From: a virus
DNA length: 21,779 bases
Direction: 5' to 3' (one strand)
Virus record (IMG/VR): IMGVR_UViG_3300045935_000047
Span: 1 to 21,779 of that record
The translations under genes and the position numbers were made by a program. The notes below the pieces were generated by a model that searched no databases, was not told the DNA's origin, and saw only the letters and a list, made by a program, of their open reading frames with translations. Positions 1 through 5,943 of this stretch are shown piece by piece; position 1 is the first letter of the stretch, and each line of letters starts with the position of its first letter.

Positions 1-24
1 CAGGTGCAGAATTAGCTGGAGCAT
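1..24 (-). CDS. Possible start of a further early-operon gene (partial)
   Basis: An ATG on the minus strand at 24-22 opens a frame that runs off the window edge after eight codons (MLQLILHL). It lies four bases beyond the stop of the preceding gene, and a GGGAAAG stretch stands about seven bases upstream. This matches the close packing of the rest of the operon. Too little is visible to say what it encodes. Confidence 0.3.
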
Positions 25-28
25 CGCT

Positions 29-241
29 TCACTTTCCCTGCGTCTTGAACTCTTCAGGGATCAGGTACGGCGTGAATTGGGGATTACCGGTGTTGAGCTC
101 GTTCACGAACCGCATCCAACGCCAGAAGGCCTTCTTGTCGGTGGCGGAACCTGCCGCTATGCCCATCGCGATCAACAGGTTCCCGTAGTCTGCCCGCGAC
201 ATTTCGAGCGTGACGGTGTCTCCGTTTTCAGTGAATTTCAT
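29..241 (-). CDS. Small hypothetical early-operon protein (70 aa)
   Basis: A 70-residue soluble protein that I do not recognise. It has a mixed composition with a central Trp-Arg-Trp patch (FWRWMRF, about residues 39-45) and no membrane segment or cysteine motif. Its start codon overlaps the stop of the upstream gene by four bases (ATGA), and AAAGGG lies about six bases before the start, so it is probably translationally coupled. It is the last complete gene seen in the minus-strand operon. Its position in a phage early operon fits a host-takeover or regulatory role, but that is only inference. Confidence 0.6.
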   Translation of the reverse strand: MKFTENGDTVTLEMSRADYGNLLIAMGIAAGSATDKKAFWRWMRFVNELNTGNPQFTPYLIPEEFKTQGK

Positions 242-480
242 TTGTAGCCCTTTAACTGTTCATTCGCAATGAAGTCTTTGGTCCCGATCCGGATATCGGA
301 AACGTAGGGACAGTTTCTCCATTCGACGGGAAGTTGGTTGATCTCCATATGGCACGGAGAGTGGCTGCTGGTGATCAGCCCGCACTGGTTCCCGTCGGAC
401 GGCATCAGCACGAACGCCTTCGAATAGTTCGGGACGGTGGACACAAACATCGTGTGGCCGTAAAACGGGCAGTTTTTCAT
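238..480 (-). CDS. Small hypothetical early-operon protein (80 aa)
   Basis: An 80-residue protein of unknown function. It starts MKNCPFYGH and holds four cysteines (C4, C33, C43, C57) plus several histidines. The spacing is not a classical zinc ribbon, although the CPFYGH start resembles half of one. A good ribosome site, GAGGTG, lies five bases before the ATG. Both ends overlap neighbours by four bases (ATGA), so expression is coupled to the genes on each side. No signal peptide or membrane helix is seen. Confidence 0.6.
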   Translation of the reverse strand: MKNCPFYGHTMFVSTVPNYSKAFVLMPSDGNQCGLITSSHSPCHMEINQLPVEWRNCPYVSDIRIGTKDFIANEQLKGYK

Positions 481-725
481 AGTTTCACCTCGAAAGGCAT
501 CACCATACCGGAGGGGCTGGTCCCAATGCGGAAGAACCTCTCATTAGGGTCCGGCTCGTCCAGAAACTCGATCTCGATCATGTTCAACAGTCCGGCCGCC
601 ATCGCACCAGCGTGCGCCTCAGCCATTTGGCCCACAACATCCTCGAGGCCAGGCTCCTCGAGTTCCATGCGCTCTTCGAACTGCACCGTTCTACCGGCAT
701 AGCCGCGGATCACCAGGTGGATCAT
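477..725 (-). CDS. Small acidic hypothetical protein (82 aa)
   Basis: An 82-residue acidic protein I do not recognise. The middle (about residues 18-50) is likely helical and rich in Glu, Ala and Met. The end is basic-hydrophobic with alternating residues suggestive of strands. A strong purine-rich ribosome site (AGGAGAAGGA) precedes the ATG. The gene overlaps both neighbours by four bases. Small acidic proteins of phage early operons often bind and inhibit host proteins, but nothing in the sequence shows this directly. Confidence 0.6.
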   Translation of the reverse strand: MIHLVIRGYAGRTVQFEERMELEEPGLEDVVGQMAEAHAGAMAAGLLNMIEIEFLDEPDPNERFFRIGTSPSGMVMPFEVKL

Positions 726-907
726 AACGGGTCCTTCTCCTGTTGCTCCACGTTTGCCATGACTATTTTTCCGATCTGGAGGCTGGCCGGGAGCATGGGC
801 CCGATGAAGCGATCCAACTCCATGCCGTGCCGCGACACCAGGACGGTGTAGTCGGGGTCTTCCTTGTCTTCAGACGTGTAGACATTAACCGTGTATTGAT
901 ATTGCAT
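722..907 (-). CDS. Small hypothetical protein (61 aa)
   Basis: A 61-residue protein starting MQYQYTVNVYTSEDKED. Residues 1-25 look like a beta hairpin, followed by a short helix. No family is recognised. AGGGG lies about eight bases before the ATG. The 3' end overlaps the next gene by four bases, and the 5' end shares a single base with the preceding stop, consistent with coupled translation in the operon. Confidence 0.55.
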   Translation of the reverse strand: MQYQYTVNVYTSEDKEDPDYTVLVSRHGMELDRFIGPMLPASLQIGKIVMANVEQQEKDPL

Positions 908-1113
908 TATGCCGCCCCTGCCTTTTGGTCCGTTTGGGATGCCTCCAGCGCGAACCAGCCCTCGATGGCCGACTGGATCACGCCGGCCAGGTCGTTGACC
1001 AACCGCTCGTCGTAGATCCGTCCATCCTCGCGGAGACTGACGTTGGACTTATACGCATCATCCAGGAACCACTGTGCCAGCTCCACGCATTTGGGGTCGT
1101 ATTCGACTTTCAT
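907..1113 (-). CDS. Small hypothetical protein (68 aa)
   Basis: A 68-residue acidic, mostly helical protein (MKVEYDPKCVELAQWFLDDAY start). Residues 36-60 form a likely amphipathic helix. I do not recognise the family. The start is supported by a purine-rich site (AGGGGGAAGG) directly before the ATG. This site belongs to a repeated start element also found at 1508 and 1714. The gene overlaps its upstream neighbour by four bases and its downstream neighbour by one. Confidence 0.6.
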   Translation of the reverse strand: MKVEYDPKCVELAQWFLDDAYKSNVSLREDGRIYDERLVNDLAGVIQSAIEGWFALEASQTDQKAGAA

Positions 1114-1280
1114 GCCTTCCCCCTGGCCGGCGCCGCGGCCGTCTCCTCCGATTCATACCTCTCAACACAATCCCGTAGGATGGCAAGCACCGCGGCCTCA
1201 CGTTCGGTAAGCGTGCGCTCCTGCTGGATCTCAAGCAACTGGGCGTATCGCCTGCCAATTGAATATTCAGCCATCTTCAT
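1110..1280 (-). CDS. Small hypothetical protein, probably helical (56 aa)
   Basis: I place the start at 1280 (MKMAEYSIGRRYAQLL) because it forms an ATGA overlap with the preceding short frame and the protein-like sequence begins there; an ATG at 1319 in the same frame adds an arginine-rich extension without a better ribosome site. Residues about 5-42 look like two helices (LLEIQQERTLTEREAAVLAIL). The C-terminus APARGKA is produced by the repeated start element of the next gene. Function unknown. Confidence 0.5.
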   Translation of the reverse strand: MKMAEYSIGRRYAQLLEIQQERTLTEREAAVLAILRDCVERYESEETAAAPARGKA

Positions 1281-1342
1281 AGCGGGTCGTGTCCTTCCTC
1301 CATCGCGGCCTCCAGCCATTCCGAGTCGCTAATCTTCGGCAT
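1277..1342 (-). CDS. Possible 21-codon micro-gene
   Basis: A 21-codon frame (MPKISDSEWLEAAMEEGHDP..) sits between two small genes and would close the only gap in the overlapping chain: its stop overlaps the next ATG by four bases and its start overlaps the previous gene by 14 bases. GAGGA lies about 12 bases upstream, a rather long distance. The acidic helical composition is protein-like, but it may only be a coupling frame or chance. Confidence 0.3.
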   Translation of the reverse strand: MPKISDSEWLEAAMEEGHDPL

Positions 1343-1508
1343 ACATCCAATCCTCATAGGCTTGGATCGCTTCATCGAGCGTATAGGTCGTCTCGGGCTC
1401 TCCAGCCTTCCACCATTTCTCGCAATCCGCATCTGACTCCCATCCACGGTGGTAGAGGAGGTCAATATCAAACGGCTCCGGGCCGCTTCCGAATGCTTCC
1501 CAACTCAT
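1329..1508 (-). CDS. Small acidic, Trp-rich hypothetical protein (59 aa)
   Basis: A 59-codon gene that is easy to miss because it is short. It begins MSWEAFGSGPEPFDIDLLYH and ends EDWMYAED. It is strongly acidic and holds five tryptophans, including WW near residue 34. Its ATG overlaps the upstream stop by four bases, and the upstream GAGAGGTGAGG is a convincing ribosome site. No family is recognised. The composition (acidic, aromatic) is compatible with a protein-binding or DNA-mimic type phage protein, but this is speculation. Confidence 0.6.
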   Translation of the reverse strand: MSWEAFGSGPEPFDIDLLYHRGWESDADCEKWWKAGEPETTYTLDEAIQAYEDWMYAED

Positions 1509-1714
1509 GCCTCACCTCTCACCGGCGCCGCTTTCACTTCCAGTCCGTCGTCCCAATCGTCGTCATACTCGGTATCCAGGCAATACTCGCACCCATCGCA
1601 CGGCTCTTCGCCGCCGCATTCGCAGACGCAGAGATCCCCGCCGCACCCCTCGCAATAGAGCACGCCCGACCCGCCACCATCGCTCGGCCACTCGCACATG
1701 CACTTCAACTTCAT
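1505..1714 (-). CDS. Cysteine-rich small protein, likely zinc-binding (69 aa)
   Basis: A 69-residue protein with ten cysteines in its first 45 residues, at positions 5, 7, 21, 24, 29, 31, 33, 39, 42 and 45. CxxC pairs (CEGC, CDGC) suggest one or two metal sites. The second part is very acidic (EYDDDWDDGLE). No known zinc-finger family is identified with confidence. The ATG follows a strong GGGGGGAGGG purine run that belongs to the repeated start element, and the gene overlaps both neighbours by four bases. The C-terminus APVRGEA is made by that same element at the next junction. Confidence 0.6.
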   Translation of the reverse strand: MKLKCMCEWPSDGGGSGVLYCEGCGGDLCVCECGGEEPCDGCEYCLDTEYDDDWDDGLEVKAAPVRGEA

Positions 1715-1914
1715 GCTTTCCCTCCCCCCGGCGCCGCCGCTCCCGAGATCTCCCCCGAGATTTTCGAGGTTATTGCGGCGCCGGCATCTGGCGCGGGAGC
1801 CAGATGCCGGTGCGTCCAGCCCTGCCCGGCCTGGAAACCGTGGCCGGCGTAGGGGTGCTGGGCCCAGTCGCCGGGCGCGTGAAGGCGTTTAGCGGTGCAG
1901 GCTGGGCAGTTCAT
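1711..1914 (-). CDS. Small hypothetical protein with CPxC start (67 aa)
   Basis: A 67-residue frame starting MNCPACTAKRL, with a CxxC pair near the start and two more-distant histidine clusters (HPYAGH, THRH) that might complete a metal site. The middle of the gene carries a perfect 12-bp inverted repeat (1781-1810), so part of the protein sequence (HLAPAPDAGAA) is dictated by that structure. Four-base overlaps with both neighbours support a real gene; there is no strong ribosome site, so it probably depends on coupling. Function unknown. Confidence 0.45.
   Translation of the reverse strand: MNCPACTAKRLHAPGDWAQHPYAGHGFQAGQGWTHRHLAPAPDAGAAITSKISGEISGAAAPGGGKA
1781..1810. repeat. Perfect 12-bp inverted repeat, 6-base loop
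   Basis: Arms CCGGCATCTGGC and GCCAGATGCCGG pair perfectly around a six-base loop (GCGGGA). It lies inside a small minus-strand gene and would form a very stable RNA hairpin. There is no following T-run in either direction, so it does not look like a normal terminator. It resembles a REP-type palindrome or an attenuating mRNA structure. Confidence 0.7.
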
Positions 1915-2564
1915 TGTTTGACGCCCGTCCGGCTGGCCTTTACCGGTTGATCAGGAAGCCCGAAGGCTCCATAACAGCGCTTCCGCATCTCTTGCAAAAA
2001 CAGTCCGCCACCCTGGGGAACGTAGCCCATCCGAGTCTTGATCCAGGCCTGGAAGTCTTTCATATCGTCCTGCAACTCCTTCACCTTGACGGTACCGTTT
2101 CCGACATTCGCAACCGGCTTGACGTTGTTTTTGAAGAGGTGCTCTGTGGGAATAAATAATCGAAGGACTCCGCTGATCGTGATGGCGGAAATATCGCCGC
2201 AGGTATAAACGTCAACTCCACCCCCGGGAAATGCGGATCGAAGCGTCAGTCCGACTTGCGGCGTCAGTTTCTGAGTCTTCATCTTCGCGAGGAAGCGAAG
2301 GAACGTTTTGGCTGGATTCCGAACCGAAAGGTCTCCAATAGATCGCGCCTTGAGAGCTTGCTGGAACGAGTCGAGCACGCCGGACGCTTCAGCAATCCGC
2401 AAAAACTCCCTGTCTTTTTCTGAAAGCGACAGGAGCCACTCCTCATCGGGCTCTGTCGTACCGAAGGAACCGTAGTCAGTTTCAAGTCGAAACCGGATGG
2501 GCTTTCGGCAATGGGGGCAGGTCCCATTCCAGCCAATAACGCGTTTCGGCGGGCGCTCAGTCAT
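1911..2564 (-). CDS. Hypothetical early protein with CPHC knuckle (217 aa)
   Basis: I choose the ATG at 2564 (MTERPPKRVIGW), which overlaps the upstream gene by eight bases; a longer in-frame start only adds an Arg/Pro-rich stretch read out of the neighbour. Residues about 16-21 hold CPHCRKP, half of a zinc ribbon; a matching second pair is not seen. The middle contains a helical region (SEKDREFLRIAEASG) and a strand-rich region (about residues 100-150) with a lone DVYTCGD cysteine. The C-terminal segment (WIKTRMGYVPQGGGLF) may be helical. I recognise no family. Being directly coupled to the replication-initiator-like gene, it may act in replication, but this is inference. Confidence 0.65.
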   Translation of the reverse strand: MTERPPKRVIGWNGTCPHCRKPIRFRLETDYGSFGTTEPDEEWLLSLSEKDREFLRIAEASGVLDSFQQALKARSIGDLSVRNPAKTFLRFLAKMKTQKLTPQVGLTLRSAFPGGGVDVYTCGDISAITISGVLRLFIPTEHLFKNNVKPVANVGNGTVKVKELQDDMKDFQAWIKTRMGYVPQGGGLFLQEMRKRCYGAFGLPDQPVKASRTGVKQ

Positions 2565-3621
2565 TGGCGCTCGCTCCTTTCGCGGTCTGCCTGGCCTCCT
2601 CGGCGTCCCAACACGCCTGATGGGCGCCACGCATTCGCGCTTCTTCCGGGTAGATGGGTTTGTGGCACGCCCAGCAGGTTGCGGTGTTCGCGGCTCTCCA
2701 CTCTTCGGTAGCTTTCATCTCTGCTGCGAGTTTCGGCGGCACGGCTTCCAGCAGTATCCCGGTAGGGTTCTTGTATTTGCGCTTGTCGATGGTGGCGTCA
2801 ACTGCGTCGATGGCTGCAACGATCTGCTGGACCGTACACTTCGGAGCCACGTCACGGCACGCGGAAACGAAGGCCTGTCCGGTAGAGGTGCGAATCCCGA
2901 GTTTCCCGCTCACAACAACAACATCGTCTTCGGCGGTGGGAACTGCGCCCGCGGGCGAAGCGGTCTGCTCTTTTGTTGTTGAATCCCCCCCCTTCTTTAA
3001 GGTTTTTCTTTCATCCTTATATGCCGGCGCGCCTGGGGCTACAATAAGCGCCTCTTTCAGGCGTTCCTGGGGTACTTTTGTGGCCTCTTTGTACTCCAGA
3101 TAGGCCTTTTTGACGTGGGAAATGTACTCAGGTGAAGGTACAAAGCCAAGCGGGAGCCGCATATCCGAAATAACCATTGCGGCCTTTATTTCCGGGTTTT
3201 TTTTGTACCCCGGTTGGGGTACAAGGGTACTTTTTTTGTGAGCGCGGGGAACCGTCCAACAGTATATCTCAACTGCGCCTTTACGCAACTTGCCGCCATC
3301 GACGGCCCGGCGCTCTGCAAATCCCTTCTGTTCGAGTTCCGCCAGGGCATCCCGAACCTTTTGCCTCTGTTTTCCGATCAAAATGGCTAGATCGGTCGGT
3401 GTGACGGGTACGCGCGTCTTCTTTCCTTCGACAACTATCTGCTTGATGGCCTTTTGACTGTGGAACGCAACCGTATGAAGGCGCAAGATATAGAGCACCG
3501 CAGCGGCATCGTCTGAAAGCTGGGCGCGGGCAGCTTTCCGCATGAAGTCCTTGACTTCGCCGTACCACTCGCCGTCCTTGACGCCCTGCCCCCGGAACCA
3601 ATTGCTAAGCTGTCCAGCCAT
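2557..3621 (-). CDS. Winged-helix replication-initiator-like protein with C-terminal zinc knuckle (354 aa)
   Basis: The first gene of the minus-strand operon. Residues about 35-103 form a winged helix-turn-helix: a helical lead (SDDAAAVLYILRLHT), then VTPTDLAILIGKQRQKVRDA as the DNA-recognition helices and a basic wing near 103-122. A linker rich in Lys, Thr and Ala follows (about 200-230). The segment near 263-296, ending in KNPTGILLEAVP, resembles the C-terminal helices of phage replication initiators of the lambda O/DnaD type. The last part has a probable zinc knuckle with C316, C319, H334 and C337. The ATG at 3621 is preceded by GGGAG at a good distance. The likely role is binding the phage origin and recruiting host helicase; a transcription-regulator role is the main alternative. 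Confidence 0.65.
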   Translation of the reverse strand: MAGQLSNWFRGQGVKDGEWYGEVKDFMRKAARAQLSDDAAAVLYILRLHTVAFHSQKAIKQIVVEGKKTRVPVTPTDLAILIGKQRQKVRDALAELEQKGFAERRAVDGGKLRKGAVEIYCWTVPRAHKKSTLVPQPGYKKNPEIKAAMVISDMRLPLGFVPSPEYISHVKKAYLEYKEATKVPQERLKEALIVAPGAPAYKDERKTLKKGGDSTTKEQTASPAGAVPTAEDDVVVVSGKLGIRTSTGQAFVSACRDVAPKCTVQQIVAAIDAVDATIDKRKYKNPTGILLEAVPPKLAAEMKATEEWRAANTATCWACHKPIYPEEARMRGAHQACWDAEEARQTAKGASAND

Positions 3622-3636
3622 ACAGATTCTCCCAAA

Positions 3637-3653
3637 GACGCGCGAATCGCGTC
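3637..3653. promoter_or_regulatory. Candidate operator dyad before the early operon
   Basis: GACGCG and CGCGTC form a 6-bp inverted repeat around CGAAT. It sits 16-32 bases upstream of the start codon of the replication-initiator-like gene (3621), where a repressor could block initiation or transcription. The motif is short and GC-rich, so chance cannot be excluded. Confidence 0.35.
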
Positions 3654-3922
3654 ACAAAACCGTTATCAGTTGCGCTGGGAGGTATGGCAGAATAGAGGAA
3701 GCCGTACCTTCCGGCGTTTGTTTGCACTTGCGGCTGCGTCATTTCTTCCGGAAGCTTCGCAGCGGTGAGGAACTACAGAATCAACGGAGGGGATCTTCCA
3801 CGGCTGTAACGCGGGGCGGGGGCGGATCGCCAATCACAACACATGGTGATCATGACCTGCCGGTAGTACCCAAAGTACCGCACGACCTCTTGGCCGGAGG
3901 TGTGTCGCGTTAACCTGGAAGT

Positions 3923-3957
3923 GGGCTGACGCAGTATTCGAAGTACTGTGCCAGCCC
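3923..3957. promoter_or_regulatory. 35-bp imperfect palindrome upstream of the integrase
   Basis: GGGCTG and CAGCCC form the outer arms and CAGTA and TACTG the inner arms, all centred on base 3940. Thirteen of seventeen positions pair as Watson-Crick and two more as G-T. It ends 28 bases before the integrase ATG. It may be an operator, an integrase core or arm site, or a leader hairpin controlling integrase translation. It lacks a T-run, so a terminator is unlikely. Confidence 0.5.
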
Positions 3958-3985
3958 TAACCAATCCATGCTTTTGGGAGCACAG

Positions 3986-4933
3986 ATGGCTGACCAAAGT
4001 GTACCGCTCGTGTCCCTGGAACGTCTCCGGATCGAGCAGTCGAAATTTCAACAAGGCTTGATCGCCGAGAACACCGCCCGCGGGTATGCGTCCGACTGGA
4101 AGGTCTTCGAAGACTTTTGCGCGCGCTACCGCCTGACCGCGTTGCCGGCGACCGAGGAGACGGTGAGCCTCTTCCTCACGGACCAATTGAGCCGCCGCAA
4201 AATCAGCACCGCGCGGCGGCGCAAGTGGGCCATCGTCTTCGAACACCGCAGCCGCGGAATGCCTTCTCCGGCGGGGATCATAACGAAGGAACTTCTGCGC
4301 GGCGCCCAGCGGATCCGCGGGGAGAAGCCGCGGCAGATGCAGCCGATCACCGTCGCCCAGCTGCGCGAGATGTCCGCCGGCCTCTGCAAGGTCGGGACTC
4401 CGGTAGCATTGCGCAACCGCGCAATACTGGTGCTCGGCTTCGCCTCCTCGTTGCGCCGTTCGAACCTTACGAGGCTGCGCCTGGCAGACGTGGAGTTGTG
4501 CGAGCAAGGTTTGATCGTCTGTGTAGACCGCGAGAAGAACGATCAGGAGGCCAAGGGGCGGCTTATTGGCATTCCGCGGGGAAAGCACCGCCATACCGAC
4601 CCCGTGCGCGTCCTCGAGGCGTGGCTGCGAGTGCGTACCGGCACTGCTGAAGGGCCGTTGTTCCCACGGCTCGACCTTTCGCATGAAGGCGAGCCGCTGG
4701 ACGGTCAGAGCGTGTGCCGGGTGCTCAAGGAGACGCTGAATACCTTCGGCATCGACAGCAGCCAGCGGGGTGCGCATTCGCTCCGCAGCGGACTGATTAC
4801 GGCGGCCGCGGAGGCCAATATCAGCGCGCTCCGCATCGCCGCCTATACCGCGCAGTCGCCTGAAATCGTGCGCCTCTACTTTCGCAGGAGTGAATTGTGG
4901 CGGGGTAACGTCGCCGGCTGCGTCGGGTTGTGA
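3986..4933 (+). CDS. int: Tyrosine recombinase / phage integrase (315 aa)
   Basis: A 315-residue site-specific recombinase. Residues about 20-105 form the helical core-binding domain (SAM-like; NTARGYASDWKVFEDFC). The catalytic domain follows: Arg I is in SSLRRSN (R157), the beta-hairpin Lys is probably K184 (DREKND), HxxR is H264-R267 (AHSLRSG) and the nucleophile is Y298 (RLYFRR). The second His/Trp position, normally nine residues before Tyr, is Ala (A289, in YTAQSPE). The ATG at 3986 has GGGAG six bases upstream; an ATG at 3968 has none. It would insert the phage into the host chromosome, and the attachment site should be close. A resolvase role is less likely given the phage context. Confidence 0.9.
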   Translation: MADQSVPLVSLERLRIEQSKFQQGLIAENTARGYASDWKVFEDFCARYRLTALPATEETVSLFLTDQLSRRKISTARRRKWAIVFEHRSRGMPSPAGIITKELLRGAQRIRGEKPRQMQPITVAQLREMSAGLCKVGTPVALRNRAILVLGFASSLRRSNLTRLRLADVELCEQGLIVCVDREKNDQEAKGRLIGIPRGKHRHTDPVRVLEAWLRVRTGTAEGPLFPRLDLSHEGEPLDGQSVCRVLKETLNTFGIDSSQRGAHSLRSGLITAAAEANISALRIAAYTAQSPEIVRLYFRRSELWRGNVAGCVGL

Positions 4934-5323
4934 GCCTGGCTGCCGTCCGGGTTGTCGTGGGCTTATCGTGTTCTCTCCCCCAATTTCGGTCGAGGGTTGG
5001 GAAGGAGCGACCGTCCGAAATACCCCTGTGGGACAGGGGCACGGCCGCCCTTTCCAATATCAACGTACCCAGTAGCTAGCTGGGCAGAGCAAAAGTAGCA
5101 CATAATCGCGGTCCTGCGCAATTACGGGCTAGCCTTCCCCTCCACGGGAACACCCCTTTCGAGGCAGCTCTTAGACTCAGACTGGAGATGATTGCCACCA
5201 TCGCCCCAATTACTTTCGGGCGACAGAGAGTACGATAGTCCCATAGAGAGTCTAAATGCAAGGGCGGCTCCGACCGGCGCATAAATTACGATGCCGACCC
5301 GCGAGTAGCTCTATTTTCAGTGA
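4934..5323. other. Non-coding stretch downstream of the integrase
   Basis: About 390 bases without a convincing gene on either strand; the short frames present lack ribosome sites and have improbable composition. It holds a perfect 7-bp hairpin at 5023-5039, a weaker dyad around CCCAG/CTGGG at 5068-5084 and one inverted copy (GTAGCACA, 5095-5102) of an octamer that occurs twice near 5850. I see no tRNA. This is a reasonable place for attP or a late promoter, but neither can be located from this sequence alone. Confidence 0.55.
5023..5039 (+). terminator. Hairpin after the integrase, possible terminator
   Basis: CCCCTGT, loop GGG and ACAGGGG form a perfect 7-bp stem about 90 bases after the integrase stop. 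The following bases (CACGGCCGCCCTTTCC) have no proper T-run, so intrinsic termination would be weak. It could equally be a protein-binding dyad. Confidence 0.35.
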
Positions 5324-5632
5324 GTGAAAGTGAGAGAAATGACACCGATCAAAGGGCGCGTCCCGCTCAAGCCGCCGGTGCAGCACGGGACAGCAGCGAG
5401 TGCTCGTCCGCTTCTCGGGTTCGCCGAACGCCGGGCCGCGCTGTTGGCGAACATAGAGCAATCAGAAGCGGCCCGCGCCGCTGAACTCGCGCAAGAGCGC
5501 ACCAATCCGTCACGCGCCCCGGGCGGCTCACGTCAAAGGCGTATTCGGGCTCTGCAACGTGAAAACGAAGATCTGCGCAAAGAGATCGCCGAACTAAAAC
5601 AGTTCCTCATCGAGCTAGGATCTCCGCTTTAA
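5324..5632 (+). CDS. Small coiled-coil protein sharing a scaffold-protein motif (102 aa)
   Basis: A 102-residue protein with a GTG start at 5324; an ATG at 5339 is an alternative, and neither has a well-spaced ribosome site. Residues about 1-45 are basic and Pro-rich, and 68-98 form a charged coiled coil (RALQRENEDLRKEIAELKQF) preceded by GGSRQRRI. The same GGSRQRRI-x2-L-x-RENE pattern occurs in the predicted scaffolding protein (near residue 85). Family unknown. Being upstream of the large terminase, it could be a small-terminase-like, head-assembly or DNA-binding protein. The shared motif favours a role linked to head assembly, but this is inference. Confidence 0.6.
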   Translation: MKVREMTPIKGRVPLKPPVQHGTAASARPLLGFAERRAALLANIEQSEAARAAELAQERTNPSRAPGGSRQRRIRALQRENEDLRKEIAELKQFLIELGSPL

Positions 5633-5651
5633 TTCCCTCAGGTCGAGAACG

Positions 5652-5666
5652 GCCGGGTGCGCCGGC
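5652..5666. terminator. Weak hairpin between convergent genes
   Basis: GCCGG, loop GTGCG and CCGGC form a 5-bp GC stem between the stop of the plus-strand coiled-coil gene and the stop of the minus-strand membrane-protein gene. A bidirectional terminator would fit there, but no T-run follows on either side. Confidence 0.25.
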
Positions 5667-5670
5667 GGTA

Positions 5671-5829
5671 TCACTTAATCATGGGGAGCAGTGTCGCCAA
5701 AACCCAGAACGCCAGGCCGGCACTGATCAGGGACGGGTAGTACGGGTTTGGCGCGGTCCACCAACGGGACGCGGCGCCGAGGACGAACAACACGAAGGCA
5801 AACACAAGGCAGATCAAACTTCCAGACAT
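5671..5829 (-). CDS. Tiny two-helix membrane protein (52 aa)
   Basis: A 52-codon gene on the strand opposite to its neighbours. It encodes two hydrophobic segments, about residues 4-20 (SLICLVFAFVLFVLGAA) and 34-49 (LISAGLAFWVLATLL), joined by a short polar loop with a WW pair and NPYYP. The ATG is preceded by AAGGGG about nine bases upstream, a good ribosome site. Such short double-helix proteins are common in phages and usually uncharacterised; a holin-like or superinfection-related role is possible but not shown. It converges on the coiled-coil gene, and paired 8-bp repeats lie in front of it. Confidence 0.6.
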   Translation of the reverse strand: MSGSLICLVFAFVLFVLGAASRWWTAPNPYYPSLISAGLAFWVLATLLPMIK

Positions 5830-5843
5830 ATTCACTTACCCCT

Positions 5844-5872
5844 TGTGCTACGATACTCCCAAAGTGTGCTAC
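5844..5872. promoter_or_regulatory. Paired direct repeats, candidate operator
   Basis: TGTGCTAC occurs at 5844-5851 and again at 5865-5872, a spacing of 21 bases or two helical turns. The pair lies just upstream of the minus-strand membrane-protein gene, where its promoter should be. A regulator binding the same face of the DNA could use this arrangement. A third copy in the opposite orientation is at 5095-5102. Confidence 0.4.
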
Positions 5873-5943
5873 AGCCACCCGCCGGGCCGGGTGATCGGAA
5901 GATTCACCAACAATAGCCCGCATTCCCCTGCATCAGTATATCT

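Larger units (their letters stand above)
3622..3985. other. Divergent control region between early operon and integrase
   Basis: A 364-base stretch with no supported gene between the two divergent transcription units. It contains a 6-bp dyad at 3637-3653 close to the minus-strand gene start and a long imperfect dyad at 3923-3957 in front of the integrase. I see no clear sigma-70 promoter with good boxes on either strand. A lytic or lysogenic switch would be expected here, but no repressor gene is present. Confidence 0.6.

Noticed and set aside
3773-4777. 334-residue open frame on the minus strand
   Set aside because: Antisense to the integrase with its catalytic residues; no protein-like features.
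5023-5039. Full intrinsic terminator after the integrase
   Set aside because: The stem is perfect, but no T-run follows, so it is listed only as a possible terminator.
5076-5282. Small minus-strand frame in the integrase-downstream gap
   Set aside because: No good ribosome site, poor composition and no neighbours in coupled arrangement.
4934-5323. Possible tRNA or attP core
   Set aside because: No cloverleaf could be drawn and no second copy of a core is visible, so neither is listed as a feature.
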